A DNA stretch of 26,360 bases from Apostichopus parvimensis (taxonomy: Eukaryota > Echinodermata > Holothuroidea > Aspidochirotida > Stichopodidae). The translations under genes were made by a program, and so were the position numbers. Location: the NCBI GenBank assembly GCA_000934455.1, contig KN883710.1, forward strand, positions 8,737 to 35,096, in the 5' to 3' direction. The notes beneath the pieces are model-generated. The model saw only the letters and a program-made list of their open reading frames with translations. It had not been told where the DNA came from and ran no database searches. This document shows, in pieces, positions 1 to 8,658 of this stretch (position 1 is the stretch's first letter; every line of letters begins with the position of its first letter).

Positions 1-17
1 ATATATATAATTAAATG

Positions 18-115
18 AACCTGTTTTAAATGTGCAAAGCTTATCAGCCTCTTGTCTCCTGTTGCAATCTCGTAAATGCTTTCCTCTGGAAACAACATTT
101 TGCAATACCAGACTC
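18..115 (-). pseudogene. Decayed tandem copy of the 3' half of the dehydrogenase third exon
   Basis: Bases 18-115 align with 148-245 at a constant offset of about 130. The match covers the last ~25 codons of the exon, its donor and ~25 bases of intron (for example AAAGCTTATCAGCCT against AAAGCTTACCAGCCT). In the copy the donor GTAAGC has become ATAAGC, and the matching frame runs into TGA at the exon end. It therefore cannot be spliced like the original and looks like a dead duplicated exon. Confidence 0.75.
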
Positions 116-174
116 TTCAATTGCAGACTAATTACATTAAGGATCAAAACCTATTTTAAATTTGTAAAGCTTAC

Positions 175-352
175 CAGCCTTTTATTTTCTGAGCCTCTCT
201 CAATTTCTCAAACTGCCTTTCCCTGGAAATAATTTGGGCAATAACATATTCTGCCATCGCGGAGTGGTATGTACCACCCATTCTTGTAACAGTGAAAGGG
301 TATTGCGGAGTTCCTTCGCACTGGCCGACTTTATCCAATACCAAATTAATAC
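175..352 (-). CDS. Dehydrogenase third coding exon
   Basis: 58 full codons flanked by a split glycine and a split tryptophan: INLVLDKVGQCEGTPQYPF, TVTRMGGTYHSAMAEYVIA, QIISRERQFEKLREAQKIKG. The acceptor is CTCTTGCAG/GT and the donor GGC TG/GTAAGC. The AMAEYVIxxIISRER helix is a strong family marker. The next exon lies outside the window. Confidence 0.92.
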
Positions 353-2015
353 CTGCAAGAGTGATAGATTGCCACATTTAGACTGCAAATTTGTCCAGAT
401 GAACTCAAAGAGATAACCAGAGGTACATTTATCATCATCTTGAGTATTAATATATTATCTGATATTTATATCAGAAAATACTAATTTCACATCCATTGGC
501 TCTTCTGAGACAGCTCAGAGACAAGATTTACAGTGTTTTACACACTGTTGAATACTAGGTCCTACTAAATACACTGTTGGGAAACCATTTTGTGAAGTCT
601 GTTCTTTGTAAATTTGTTCTCTCCACAGACATGTTACATGGTGGTACTGGCCTGATGACTGACACCCCCCCCCCCCCCCCTGTTGTAATATGATATTTAT
701 TACCTTTGGTTGTTACAAGTAATTGTTATTTAGGACTGCTGCCCTCTATGCTTAAGAACATTATGTTTGTTTGGGTGTGCTGTTAGTGACTGCTAACTTT
801 TACCATAATATATTGACATGATAACAACACCAGATAGAAAGCTGAATTACACGTTGTATTAAACATCTTTTGTAAGAAGATAAAAGATAATACTTCACCC
901 CCCACAAAGAATGGAAAAGACCCATAGAAGTAAAGTAAGGATTGGATAGCTGTGTTGATATGAAAACAACAGAATCTATGTCACTGAGATCACCAGTTCA
1001 AAATCCATTATAACAACAACCCATGCTTCTTCAAGTATGTGCTGTAGAAACCCTTTATTTGTTGTAGAAAAAAGATAATATAAACTAGAAGAGAGAAATT
1101 ACTTCACCTGCACTAGAAATTGAAAACCATTTCAAATTTGGAGCAAATGGTAACAGTTGATAAAAATCCTTTGCATCAGCAACAATGATCTCGGCTGACT
1201 TCAGATCTTCTGCAAATGATTCTAGTATAAGAAAATATAGAATGAATGGAACCACTAAGATGACAAGGATTCATTGGAGAGATTCACCGCAAATTACCAG
1301 AAATCCTCACTATTGGTTAAAGTCTATACTGTTATCAAATCAATGCATAAACTCGCCTTTGATTATATAGCAACCTGAAAATGTTAGACTTCAAGTTTAA
1401 TTCAGCACCATCTGTCCCTGAAAATTGCATAAATGTTTTGTAAACATGTCATTTGAGGCAATGAAACTATTTGTTTTCCCCAAATGAGTTTTGTGATGGA
1501 TCTGAGAAATCTAACGGTCTGTGTATTAGCCTTTATAGTCCAGTCACTTTAACTGATGAATCTCGGCTGCGTACTAAATGGTACACTTCTCGCAAAGAAA
1601 AAGTGGTATCACAAATACAACCTCGACTGCTTTTGTGATAGCCTACAAACATATCGAAATTAATTCTGACGTTGATGTCATTCCTTTAAGTTAGCCTCTG
1701 AAGAAAATCCTGAGAGGATCAAAATGTCAGGCCCTTTAACTTTGACATATTTCCCTACACAGGCATTTTGCAGTAGATAAAACACTGTTTGCTACCAGTT
1801 CCCCCCACCCACCCCCCCCCCACCCCACCGCCTCTCTTAAATTTATATCTATAAGAGGAGGGGAGTTTCTCACCAGGTTTTGTCTTCATCTCAAACCATG
1901 ATACTGATATTGATGGGTAGCTCTGCAGTAACAGGTTTTCAAACCTGCTTCTCTCTCCATTGACTCTTCGGATCACTCTGGAGCAAATCACAACGTTTGG
2001 TAATTTCTCAACCAT
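175..2015 (-). CDS. GhrA-like D-isomer-specific 2-hydroxyacid dehydrogenase (glyoxylate/hydroxypyruvate reductase-like), first three coding exons
   Basis: Probably an NAD(P)H-dependent reductase of glyoxylate, hydroxypyruvate or similar 2-keto acids. Three exons (1874-2015, 1108-1221, 175-352) with GT-AG borders and matching phases give residues 1-145. The start ATG (2015-2013) has an in-frame stop upstream and gives the family-like N-terminus KLPNVVICSR. Family landmarks of the substrate-binding domain are AEIIVAD (about 57-63), PNLKWFSISSAGINLVLD (about 75-92) and FTVTRMGG...AMAEYVIAQIISRERQF (about 105-134). Proteins of this family are about 310-340 residues, so the Rossmann NAD-binding half and the catalytic Arg/Glu/His lie beyond position 1. 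It sits tail-to-head behind the kinase gene with about 11 kb between; I see no functional link. The subfamily is confident, the exact substrate is not. Confidence 0.88.
665..680. repeat. Homopolymer C tract
   Basis: Sixteen consecutive C bases in the second dehydrogenase intron (353-1107). The rest of that intron shows nothing recognisable. Confidence 0.9.
1108..1221 (-). CDS. Dehydrogenase second coding exon
   Basis: 37 full codons between split codons: SFAEDLKSAEIIVADAKDF, then QLLPFAPNLKWFSISSA. The pattern AEIIVAD...LKW...AG is typical of GhrA-like enzymes. Acceptor ATACTAG/AA; donor GCA G/GTGAAG. The phase fits both neighbours exactly. Confidence 0.87.
1800..1832. repeat. C-rich low-complexity tract
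   Basis: Runs of 4-10 C separated by single A bases, in the first dehydrogenase intron, about 40 bases past the donor in the gene's direction. On the transcribed strand it is G-rich and could form G-quadruplex RNA near the 5' splice site. Confidence 0.85.
1874..2015 (-). CDS. Dehydrogenase first coding exon
   Basis: 47 codons plus one base: MVEKLPNVVICSRVIRRV, then FENLLLQSYPSISVSWFEMK. It is the first beta-strand and helix of the substrate-binding domain. Donor CCT G/GTGAGA. The split codon G+AA gives glutamate with the next exon. A TAG lies in frame shortly upstream of the ATG, so the start is well defined unless an upstream splice exists. Confidence 0.85.
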
Positions 2016-3346
2016 TCTTTCATTCTCTGCTATTAAACACTGCTAAATGTTTGGGTCCAGTTGAGGCGAAAATTCCTGGTTTCACTGCAAGACAAAAAAA
2101 CACATAAAATTATCGAAAAAGGATATAAATAATAATCATTTTTGGCTTCTATGTAGTTTATTGAACAGAATTGCTTTAAGCCTTTATTAAAGTTGACCCT
2201 GAGTCTGTGGGTCATGTTCTAATGTACAGTTCCTATCAATGATTCATCTCCAGTGACATATATGCAGATGCTTTGTTTTTTTCTCACATACTTTCTGTAC
2301 ATCAGTTGTTGACTTGGTCTTGTACAATACTGGTCAACAAAGTATCTGAGCTATCTCTAACAGGCCTATTTTTTATGATCTAGGCCCACATTTATAATGT
2401 ATGTTATACACACCAGTATATCACATTAGCTACTGCTTTATTTTCTGTGTGACGATGTGAAATATAATATAGTTAAATCCAATAGTTAAATAACGTGATA
2501 TCAGTTCCCATAGTGTTAAAATTGTTACTAGCTATACGGCTAGGTGCCTGTGATCAAGGTCCCTATTCATCAGTGTTCAGCAGTTGGTGCTTAGCAACAC
2601 ATCCAGTGCTCATCTGTTGTGTCAAGTGTGATCTAGTGTAGTGTGCAGACTACTGAAATTGTGCTTTGCATACATCACTGCTTCTCTATTAAACAAGAAC
2701 GCAACTATGCGTAGTGATTCCTTTTGCCATATTTTTTATGAATTTTATTATTGATTGTTGATAAAGATTGAAACAATATTGTGAAGGTTGAAACATTCCA
2801 GTGTGGTATTTATATAATCAGGGTGACTTATGCCCAAATTGTTCATTAAATATGATTTTTGTCAATCTGACAGTCCAGACAACAAATTTATACACCACTG
2901 TGTTTTTGTTGAGTCAAATGACAAAGCTAGTTTGTGGTATGTATGTTATTGTTAATTTTGACAGTATCTTTTAATATATCTGAAGAACACCAACCTGTAC
3001 AAATTTCATATATGGCATAATCTTAAACCTGAACAAATACCTGACAGTAACGTAACGTAGTAAAGTATACATGACATGACAGGTCTGATTAGAATGAAGG
3101 TAACCATTGACATTTTACGGTGACAAATATAGTAGATCAGATAACTGGTGCTTCCCCCACCATAGGTATTTGGAGTTAAGTAAATATTTGCCTCCTAATT
3201 TCTCCCAGTCTTGAATTCTGATAACTTCGGAAACAGAGGTCGCACCGGGTCAACCCATGGACAATTTTGATCAGAAGGAACCTTTGTGATCCTTTGTGGC
3301 CATGAAAATTCAAATAACTGAAGAAACTAATAAAGGTCATCGGAGA
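2016..3346. other. Upstream flank of the dehydrogenase gene, no recognised gene
   Basis: AT-rich DNA that should hold the dehydrogenase 5' untranslated region and promoter. I see no clear TATA box or initiator that I would defend, and no coding exon. Bases about 3190-3346 may be the unique start of the repeat array that follows. Confidence 0.5.
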
Positions 3347-4310
3347 TCAATCAAACTTAGCACTGCTGAGTTATGTGTTTACAAACAATTTTGAACGAAA
3401 TTATGTTTAGCCCTGCCTGCTTATGAATATTAATGAGATGCAATAATGTACTACCCACACAGGTACCCTACCTCCCACCAGTGCAGCTAAAACAAGTTTG
3501 TGCAAATCGGACGAACGGTTGACAAGATATTAATATCTTGAGTAATTAGTTCTAAGCCCCGCCCACTCATGAATAATAATTAATAATTAATTTAATTGAC
3601 ACCAAAATCATTAGGCAGCACCTACTCACGATAGGTAACCCAATATACTATATATAACATTGATTGATCTTGACACTGCTGAGTTAACGTGTTTACAAAC
3701 AATTTTTAAGGAAATTACGATTATCCCCGTCCCTTATGAATGATAATGAGATGCAATAAAGTACCACTCACACATGTACCCTACCTCCTACCAAAGCAAC
3801 CGAAACAAGTTTGAACAAAATCTGGCTTACGGTTGCAGAGATATTGACATTTGAAAGAATCGGTTCTAAGCCCCGCCCACTCATTAATATTAATTAGAAT
3901 GGCACTAAAATCAATAGGGAGCATCTTCTCAACATGGGGTAACCTATGTACTATGTATGACATCATTCCAGTTTGACACTGCTGAGTTAACGTGTTTACG
4001 AACAAGTTTTAAAGAAACTAAGTTTAGCCCCGCCCCTTATGAATAATGATGAGATGCAATAAAGTACCAATCACACATGTACCCTACCTCCTACCAATGC
4101 AACCAAAACAAGTTTGAACAAGATCAGGCTTGCGGTTGCAGAGATATTGACATTTTAAGAAATTCACTTTAAGCTCGGCCCACTCATAAATATAAATGAG
4201 ACCAGCACCAAAATCAATAGGGATCATGTACTCACTATGGGTAATCCACCTACCAAGTATTAGAATGATCCAATGTTGCATTATTCACTTATCGTGTTTA
4301 CAAGCAGACA
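3347..4310. repeat. Tandem array of ~300 bp units
   Basis: Three full units and a terminal partial unit. The anchor TGCTGAGTTA occurs near 3364, 3678 and 3979, with a degenerate fourth site near 4283. A second anchor, GTACCCTACCTCC, occurs at 3463, 3776 and 4079 (spacing 313 and 303). Each unit also carries GAGATGCAATAA and a TTAAGC-to-CTAAGCCCCGCCCACTCA block. The array ends in (AGAC)n and (CACA)n followed by GCATGACCGCAGAGATTCC. This resembles interspersed repeats of marine invertebrates that end in CAGACAGACACACA. Short minus-strand frames inside (shared CNRKPD-VQTCFGC) are by-products of the repetition. Confidence 0.85.
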
Positions 4311-4531
4311 GACAGACACATACACACACTTACACACGAGCATGACCGCAGAGATTCCAAGGAATCAAAAAACAGCAGTTTGTAGAAATTTACCGTGTTG
4401 AATTGAAGCACATGCATATTTAAACTTGATCAAGTATGAATGAAGAAACACCACAAACAGTAGGTCTGAAAGTCTAAGTAATCTTAAATGTATCCATCAC
4501 CAAATCCTCATACAAATCTACAATACTAAAA
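4311..4531. other. Spacer, nothing recognised
   Basis: AT-rich sequence between the tandem array and the inverted-repeat element. Confidence 0.5.
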
Positions 4532-4896
4532 TTAAAGGTCTGCTGTATAGACCCCAACTATAGCACGCTATCATGGAAAGTTTCTTGAGATTATATAATT
4601 GATCTGCCTTGGTCGTAAAATGACCTCTTTTTACCAATTAGTCTGCAATGCCTGCAACATATTTTTCTTGTTTGAGGGTCTTTGTGTGAATGCTGTATGA
4701 ATAATTACACTGCAGACATCAACAGTTTTGCACACAGTGTTAACACAAAGAGCCTAATGATGTTAAGAAGCAATGCAGACTAATTGTAGAGCCTGAGATC
4801 GATTTTCGACAGTGGCAGGTTGATTATGTAATCACAACACTTTCCTAGCTATTGCATGCTATGATTGGAGCCATAGCCAATAAAGCAGATCTTTAA
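4532..4896. mobile_element. MITE-like element with long imperfect terminal inverted repeats
   Basis: The left end, from TTAAAGGTCTGCTGTATAGA to about 4612, is matched by the reverse complement of the right end (about 4815-4896), which starts TTTAAAGATCTGCTTTATTG. The two arms share GGTCTGCT/GATCTGCT, a TATAGCACGCTAT-like core and GGAAAGT(T/G)T, over roughly 80 bases with small indels. TTAA stands at both edges, consistent with a TTAA target duplication. The interior has no coding frame, so the element would be non-autonomous. Confidence 0.7.
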
Positions 4897-6990
4897 ACCT
4901 ACCAGCACATACAACAATAGCCTATCTGCTGCCTCTTGAGCTGTTAAAATTAACAAATATCCAAATTATATATATTATTCACAAATACTTGCATTAGAAT
5001 TTGCCTTAACATCCTGAGGTACAATTGTACGAAAAAGCTGCTTGAAGCAGATACATCACCCCACTTTTTGAACGAATAATTGTATCCAACAAAAACTTTA
5101 AAAAACACCCTTCTCCTTAACCCCCTTACTGAGAACCCACTGAAGTACCTAATTAATGACACTTTGCTAAGGCTAATTAAAAATTCTCCCTAAATATGCT
5201 GGACTTCTAAATTGGGAGGAGGTTTGGCTCTGGCAGAGTTCCTAGTTAAAGGGTGTTAAGACTCGAGCACAGAGAAACATCTCATGCCGGTAATCTGACC
5301 TAGTTTCGAATGAGGTGTAACAGAAGTGTTAGACACCACCATCGATCCCAGAAAATACCCACACAGCTTGCTACTGTCGGTAATTAGACACTAGTGTACA
5401 GTCAATACATACAGCTACGGTCAATACCCACAACCCACAATACCCACAGCATCGATGGACATCTCAGGTCTCGATAAAAGATAACAAGGTATCACGTTTC
5501 ATTACTGTCTGCATTTTGTAGCGACCAGAAGAAAACTTCATTGCAAGCAACGGAAAGTTAACATTTTTCAGAACGCAGCACGTGGTTTGGGGCGAGTCCT
5601 CAATGCCTTTAAGGATAGAGGGCTTACGAGTCATATTCTGAAAGTAAAGTTTACTTCTGGGGAACAGTCCATCTACCAGTATATAAGGAAAATTTTTCTG
5701 TTTTATGGCTAAGTACCCCTGGGAGGGTGGTATTGCCAAGGCTGGGACAGCCTCCCAGTTAATTCAGCTTACCCCAACTCTAAGGTTTAGTTTAATTTGT
5801 ATTTTGTATAGATCTATTTTTCTGTAGGCCTAAACACTTCCAACTTGAAACGTATTGCTTGTATTCTTTTCCCTTACTCTGCATACTTTATATACAATGC
5901 TTGTCTGCTTGTTCCATGGCCGTCTTTGCTAACCTGCTTACCCCTCACACGGCTCAATCAGGCTTGCCCCTGCTCCCCTGACACTCTGAGAATTACTGTT
6001 TTCTACCAAGTACTCTACTACTAGGCTAGGCATAGTCTTCTCATCATCTACTTGACAGGCTATGTCTGGAATAATATAGCCCAGTCTGACTTAAATTTGG
6101 CCTAACTTTAGTCCTACCACTATTACTAGTGTTAGCCATAGGCCTAGTCCCAGGGTCAAGGGTAGGTAGGAACAGGTGCATGAGAAGGCATATGCAGCTG
6201 GTTGGGTATTGGCGTTACGCCATACTTAAGTACAGGGTAATAAAATTTCTGTGCTGATGTTTGTATAGTAAATCTTCGATGTGTGTTCGGTAAATAGTGC
6301 ACTTAGCCTAGCAAACTAGTCACATGCTGTACCACTGTATTCCGTGTACACCATTACATCCTAACTACATACTAAATACACCTAGTCAATACCGTATAAC
6401 AAATCCCTGGTACCAACTGATCTCGGACGAGTGCGTTTTAGCTTAATGTGAAGCTTGCACGAAAGTTTGAATGTTTCCGTCGATACAAATAATGTCTCCC
6501 TCAGGATTCGTTTCAGATGTCTATGGAGTACTCTTATCTGGCTCTTATCAGCCAAGTAATCATACAGAATTTCTTTCTGACTTAACCTAATTCAGAGTAG
6601 TCGGACGAGCCCTTACAGAAAAAGCATGTTTGGCATTATGTCTCGTTTTTTATGGCCAATTAACAGTCTTTATATGGCCATACCAAGCCAGATACCTTGG
6701 CCTATATCCAGATATGAATTCACTCCAGATATGGTTATCAAGGTTCATCCCACCATTCAAATGCATGTACGCCCAATCAACTTTCCCCGACCCGAGGTTT
6801 ATTATTTATCATGTTGTAAAGTGCTGTACATGAAGTGTGTGTACCTCCCCACCCACCTCACCACCAAACCCAAATTGCCAACTCAAACAAGGCAAGCAGA
6901 AATAACTTTGAAGTATGCTTCGGTGGGGTGGGGAGGGGCAGAAAATGAAAATTTGCCAGGATATTGCAATTCATTGCCATATTATGTATG
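4897..6990. other. Intergenic stretch, no recognised gene
   Basis: AT-rich DNA. One 91-codon minus-strand frame (5464-5739) is the longest mixed-composition frame, but it resembles nothing I know and has no clear exon partners. Short CAATACCCACA repeats lie near 5400-5455. The plus-strand frames around 6626-6997 are repetitive (several copies of TATGGCCA) and I do not regard them as genes. Confidence 0.45.
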
Positions 6991-6994
6991 TATT

Positions 6995-7208
6995 TAGATC
7001 CTCCTACAAGCAGGAACTCGCAAAGAAGCCATCATTGGCTTATAAAAGCTGCAAGCTGACCGAAGTCAGTCTCTTAGATTCATATTTAATGTCCATGATT
7101 ATGAATTGTCAACAACTCTGTAACTGGAGGACATACATTAATCTTGGAGTGACTCGAACTTGGGACCTTATGATTGAAAGGCATCAGTTAACCACTGAGC
7201 TAACACTC
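6995..7208 (-). mobile_element. tRNA-derived SINE
   Basis: Read on the minus strand, the head (7208-7146) has a perfect RNA polymerase III box A, TAGCTCAGTGG, and a box B-like AGTTCGAGTC, at the spacing of a tRNA. The T stem (CCAAG against CACTC) cannot pair, so it is not a working tRNA. A body of about 150 bases follows, including a short hairpin AGCCATCATTGGCT (7027-7040) and ending near TGTAGGAGGATC. The 3' end is set by eye. Confidence 0.65.
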
Positions 7209-8129
7209 AAAATATTAACAAAAACAAATTTCAAATGTTATTTACAGTGGGAGTGGAGTGACCACTGCGAATAGCTGGGATGTGGTCAATTAAACAAAGA
7301 AAGGTTCAAAATGACAAGTAACAAAATAGAAATGTCAGACAAGAATTATTTCCCATGAATTACCTTGTTATCTATTACCCATAAATTTATACATGCATTG
7401 ATTCATTTCATCTTTTTTTATATCTCTTCTGAATAATGTTAATAATAGTAATATTAATAACTTGTAATAATAAGAAATCATATTAAAACAAATCCTTAAA
7501 CCTAAGAAGAAAAAGAGTTTAAAGTAAAATTTATAAAGTTGTTCTAAAGAGAAAAAAGTATGGTAACTGAATAAGAGCATGGAAAAATTATTGCAAAGTA
7601 AACAATTAATTTACTGAGGCATAGAAAGCTCATGATATTAAGAGCATATCTTCAACATATTAATAGATTTCTAATTTCTTTATGGATATAATACTAGGCT
7701 TAAAATAAAATATGATGAGTATGGTACACAGACACATCAAACTTAATCTTGTATTAAAACAAAAACAGGACATCACAATTGGTTGACAAATCACAGAATA
7801 TTACAATCATTGAAACATTTTTCATAAAGGACTTTGTGTGAGCCATGTCTCCAGTGTGTGTGTGTGTGTGAAACATGTTTGTGTGTGAAATATGTCTTGT
7901 ACATATGCAACATGTGAGAAGTTTATGTGTGGGGTTTGACAAGAATGAAAGCTGTTTCTTGAGACTAGAACAGTTTTCCAAATCTTGCAATACTAACAGA
8001 AACACTCTACCTTTATAACCAAGCAAAATGCTTACATCCAACCTGAACCTCAATTCCCCGGCCTCTCTTTGTGCTTACGAATCATAAATTTTGATTTAAG
8101 TGTTGCATATATACCTTTGTTTACAGTCA
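7209..8129. other. Intergenic stretch with a GT microsatellite
   Basis: AT-rich, no recognised gene. A (GT)n run sits at 7854-7870, followed by a shorter GTGTGTG run. Confidence 0.6.
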
Positions 8130-8365
8130 TTAAAGGTAGTCAGTATAGGCACCAATTATAGCATGCTATAATTGCTAGAAGTTTTCAAAAAATACTTTCC
8201 TGGAGGTCTTTATTCTCCAAATTGTTCTCAGACACTTTTAAGGAACATTCAAGATGACTGAATGACCCAGTGAGGAAAATTTTGTAAAAGGTTGTAATAA
8301 AATGTTGATCAAAGGTGACCATATTTGAGTATCTCGCATATTTGGGTAATACAGCATTCCTTTAA
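8130..8365. mobile_element. Second, shorter member of the TTAA-flanked MITE-like family
   Basis: Left end TTAAAGGTAGTCAGTATAGG; the right end reads, as reverse complement, TTAAAGGAATGCTGTATTAC. Both match the termini of the element at 4532-4896. TTAA stands at 8130-8133 and 8362-8365. Inside the left end is a perfect 22 bp palindrome (8153-8174) centred on GCATGC, the same subterminal block seen in the other element. No coding capacity. Confidence 0.6.
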
Positions 8366-8453
8366 GTGGATTGCCCGACTTTTTCTAATTTTTAACATTT
8401 TGTAGAAACATTTAGAAACTCAAATAATGGTCACACATGTTCAACCTTCAACT

Positions 8454-8658
8454 AGCATTTTACCTGCCACCCTCCAAGCATTTTACCTGCCACCCTCCGA
8501 AATGTTACCTGCCACCCTCCGAGCATTTTACCTATCACCCTCTGAGCATTTTACATGCCACCCTCCGAGCATTTTACCTGCCACCCTCCGAAATGTTACC
8601 GGCCACCCTCCGAGCATTTTACCTATCACCCTCCGAGCATTTTACATGCCACCCTCCG
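8454..8658. repeat. Minisatellite with 91 bp higher-order unit
   Basis: Nine monomers of 22-23 bases with consensus AGCATTTTACCTGCCACCC plus TCCG. Monomer order from 8477 is A (AGCATTTTACCTGCC), B (AAATGTTACC, 22 bases), C (CCTATCACC variant), D (ACATGCCACC variant). The same order repeats from 8568, giving a 91 bp higher-order period. Plus-strand frames through it are artefacts. Confidence 0.92.

Noticed and set aside
3781..4281. Two minus-strand frames sharing CNRKPD-VQTCFGC
   Set aside because: They are the same part of two adjacent ~300 bp repeat units with further changes between them, and no start or splice context.
7146..7208. Functional tRNA gene
   Set aside because: Boxes A and B are present but the T stem does not pair and a non-tRNA body follows, so it is better read as a SINE head.
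6626..7274. Plus-strand frames of 123 and 119 codons
   Set aside because: The first is built on TATGGCCA repeats and low-complexity sequence; the second runs antisense through the SINE. Neither resembles a protein family or has exon partners.
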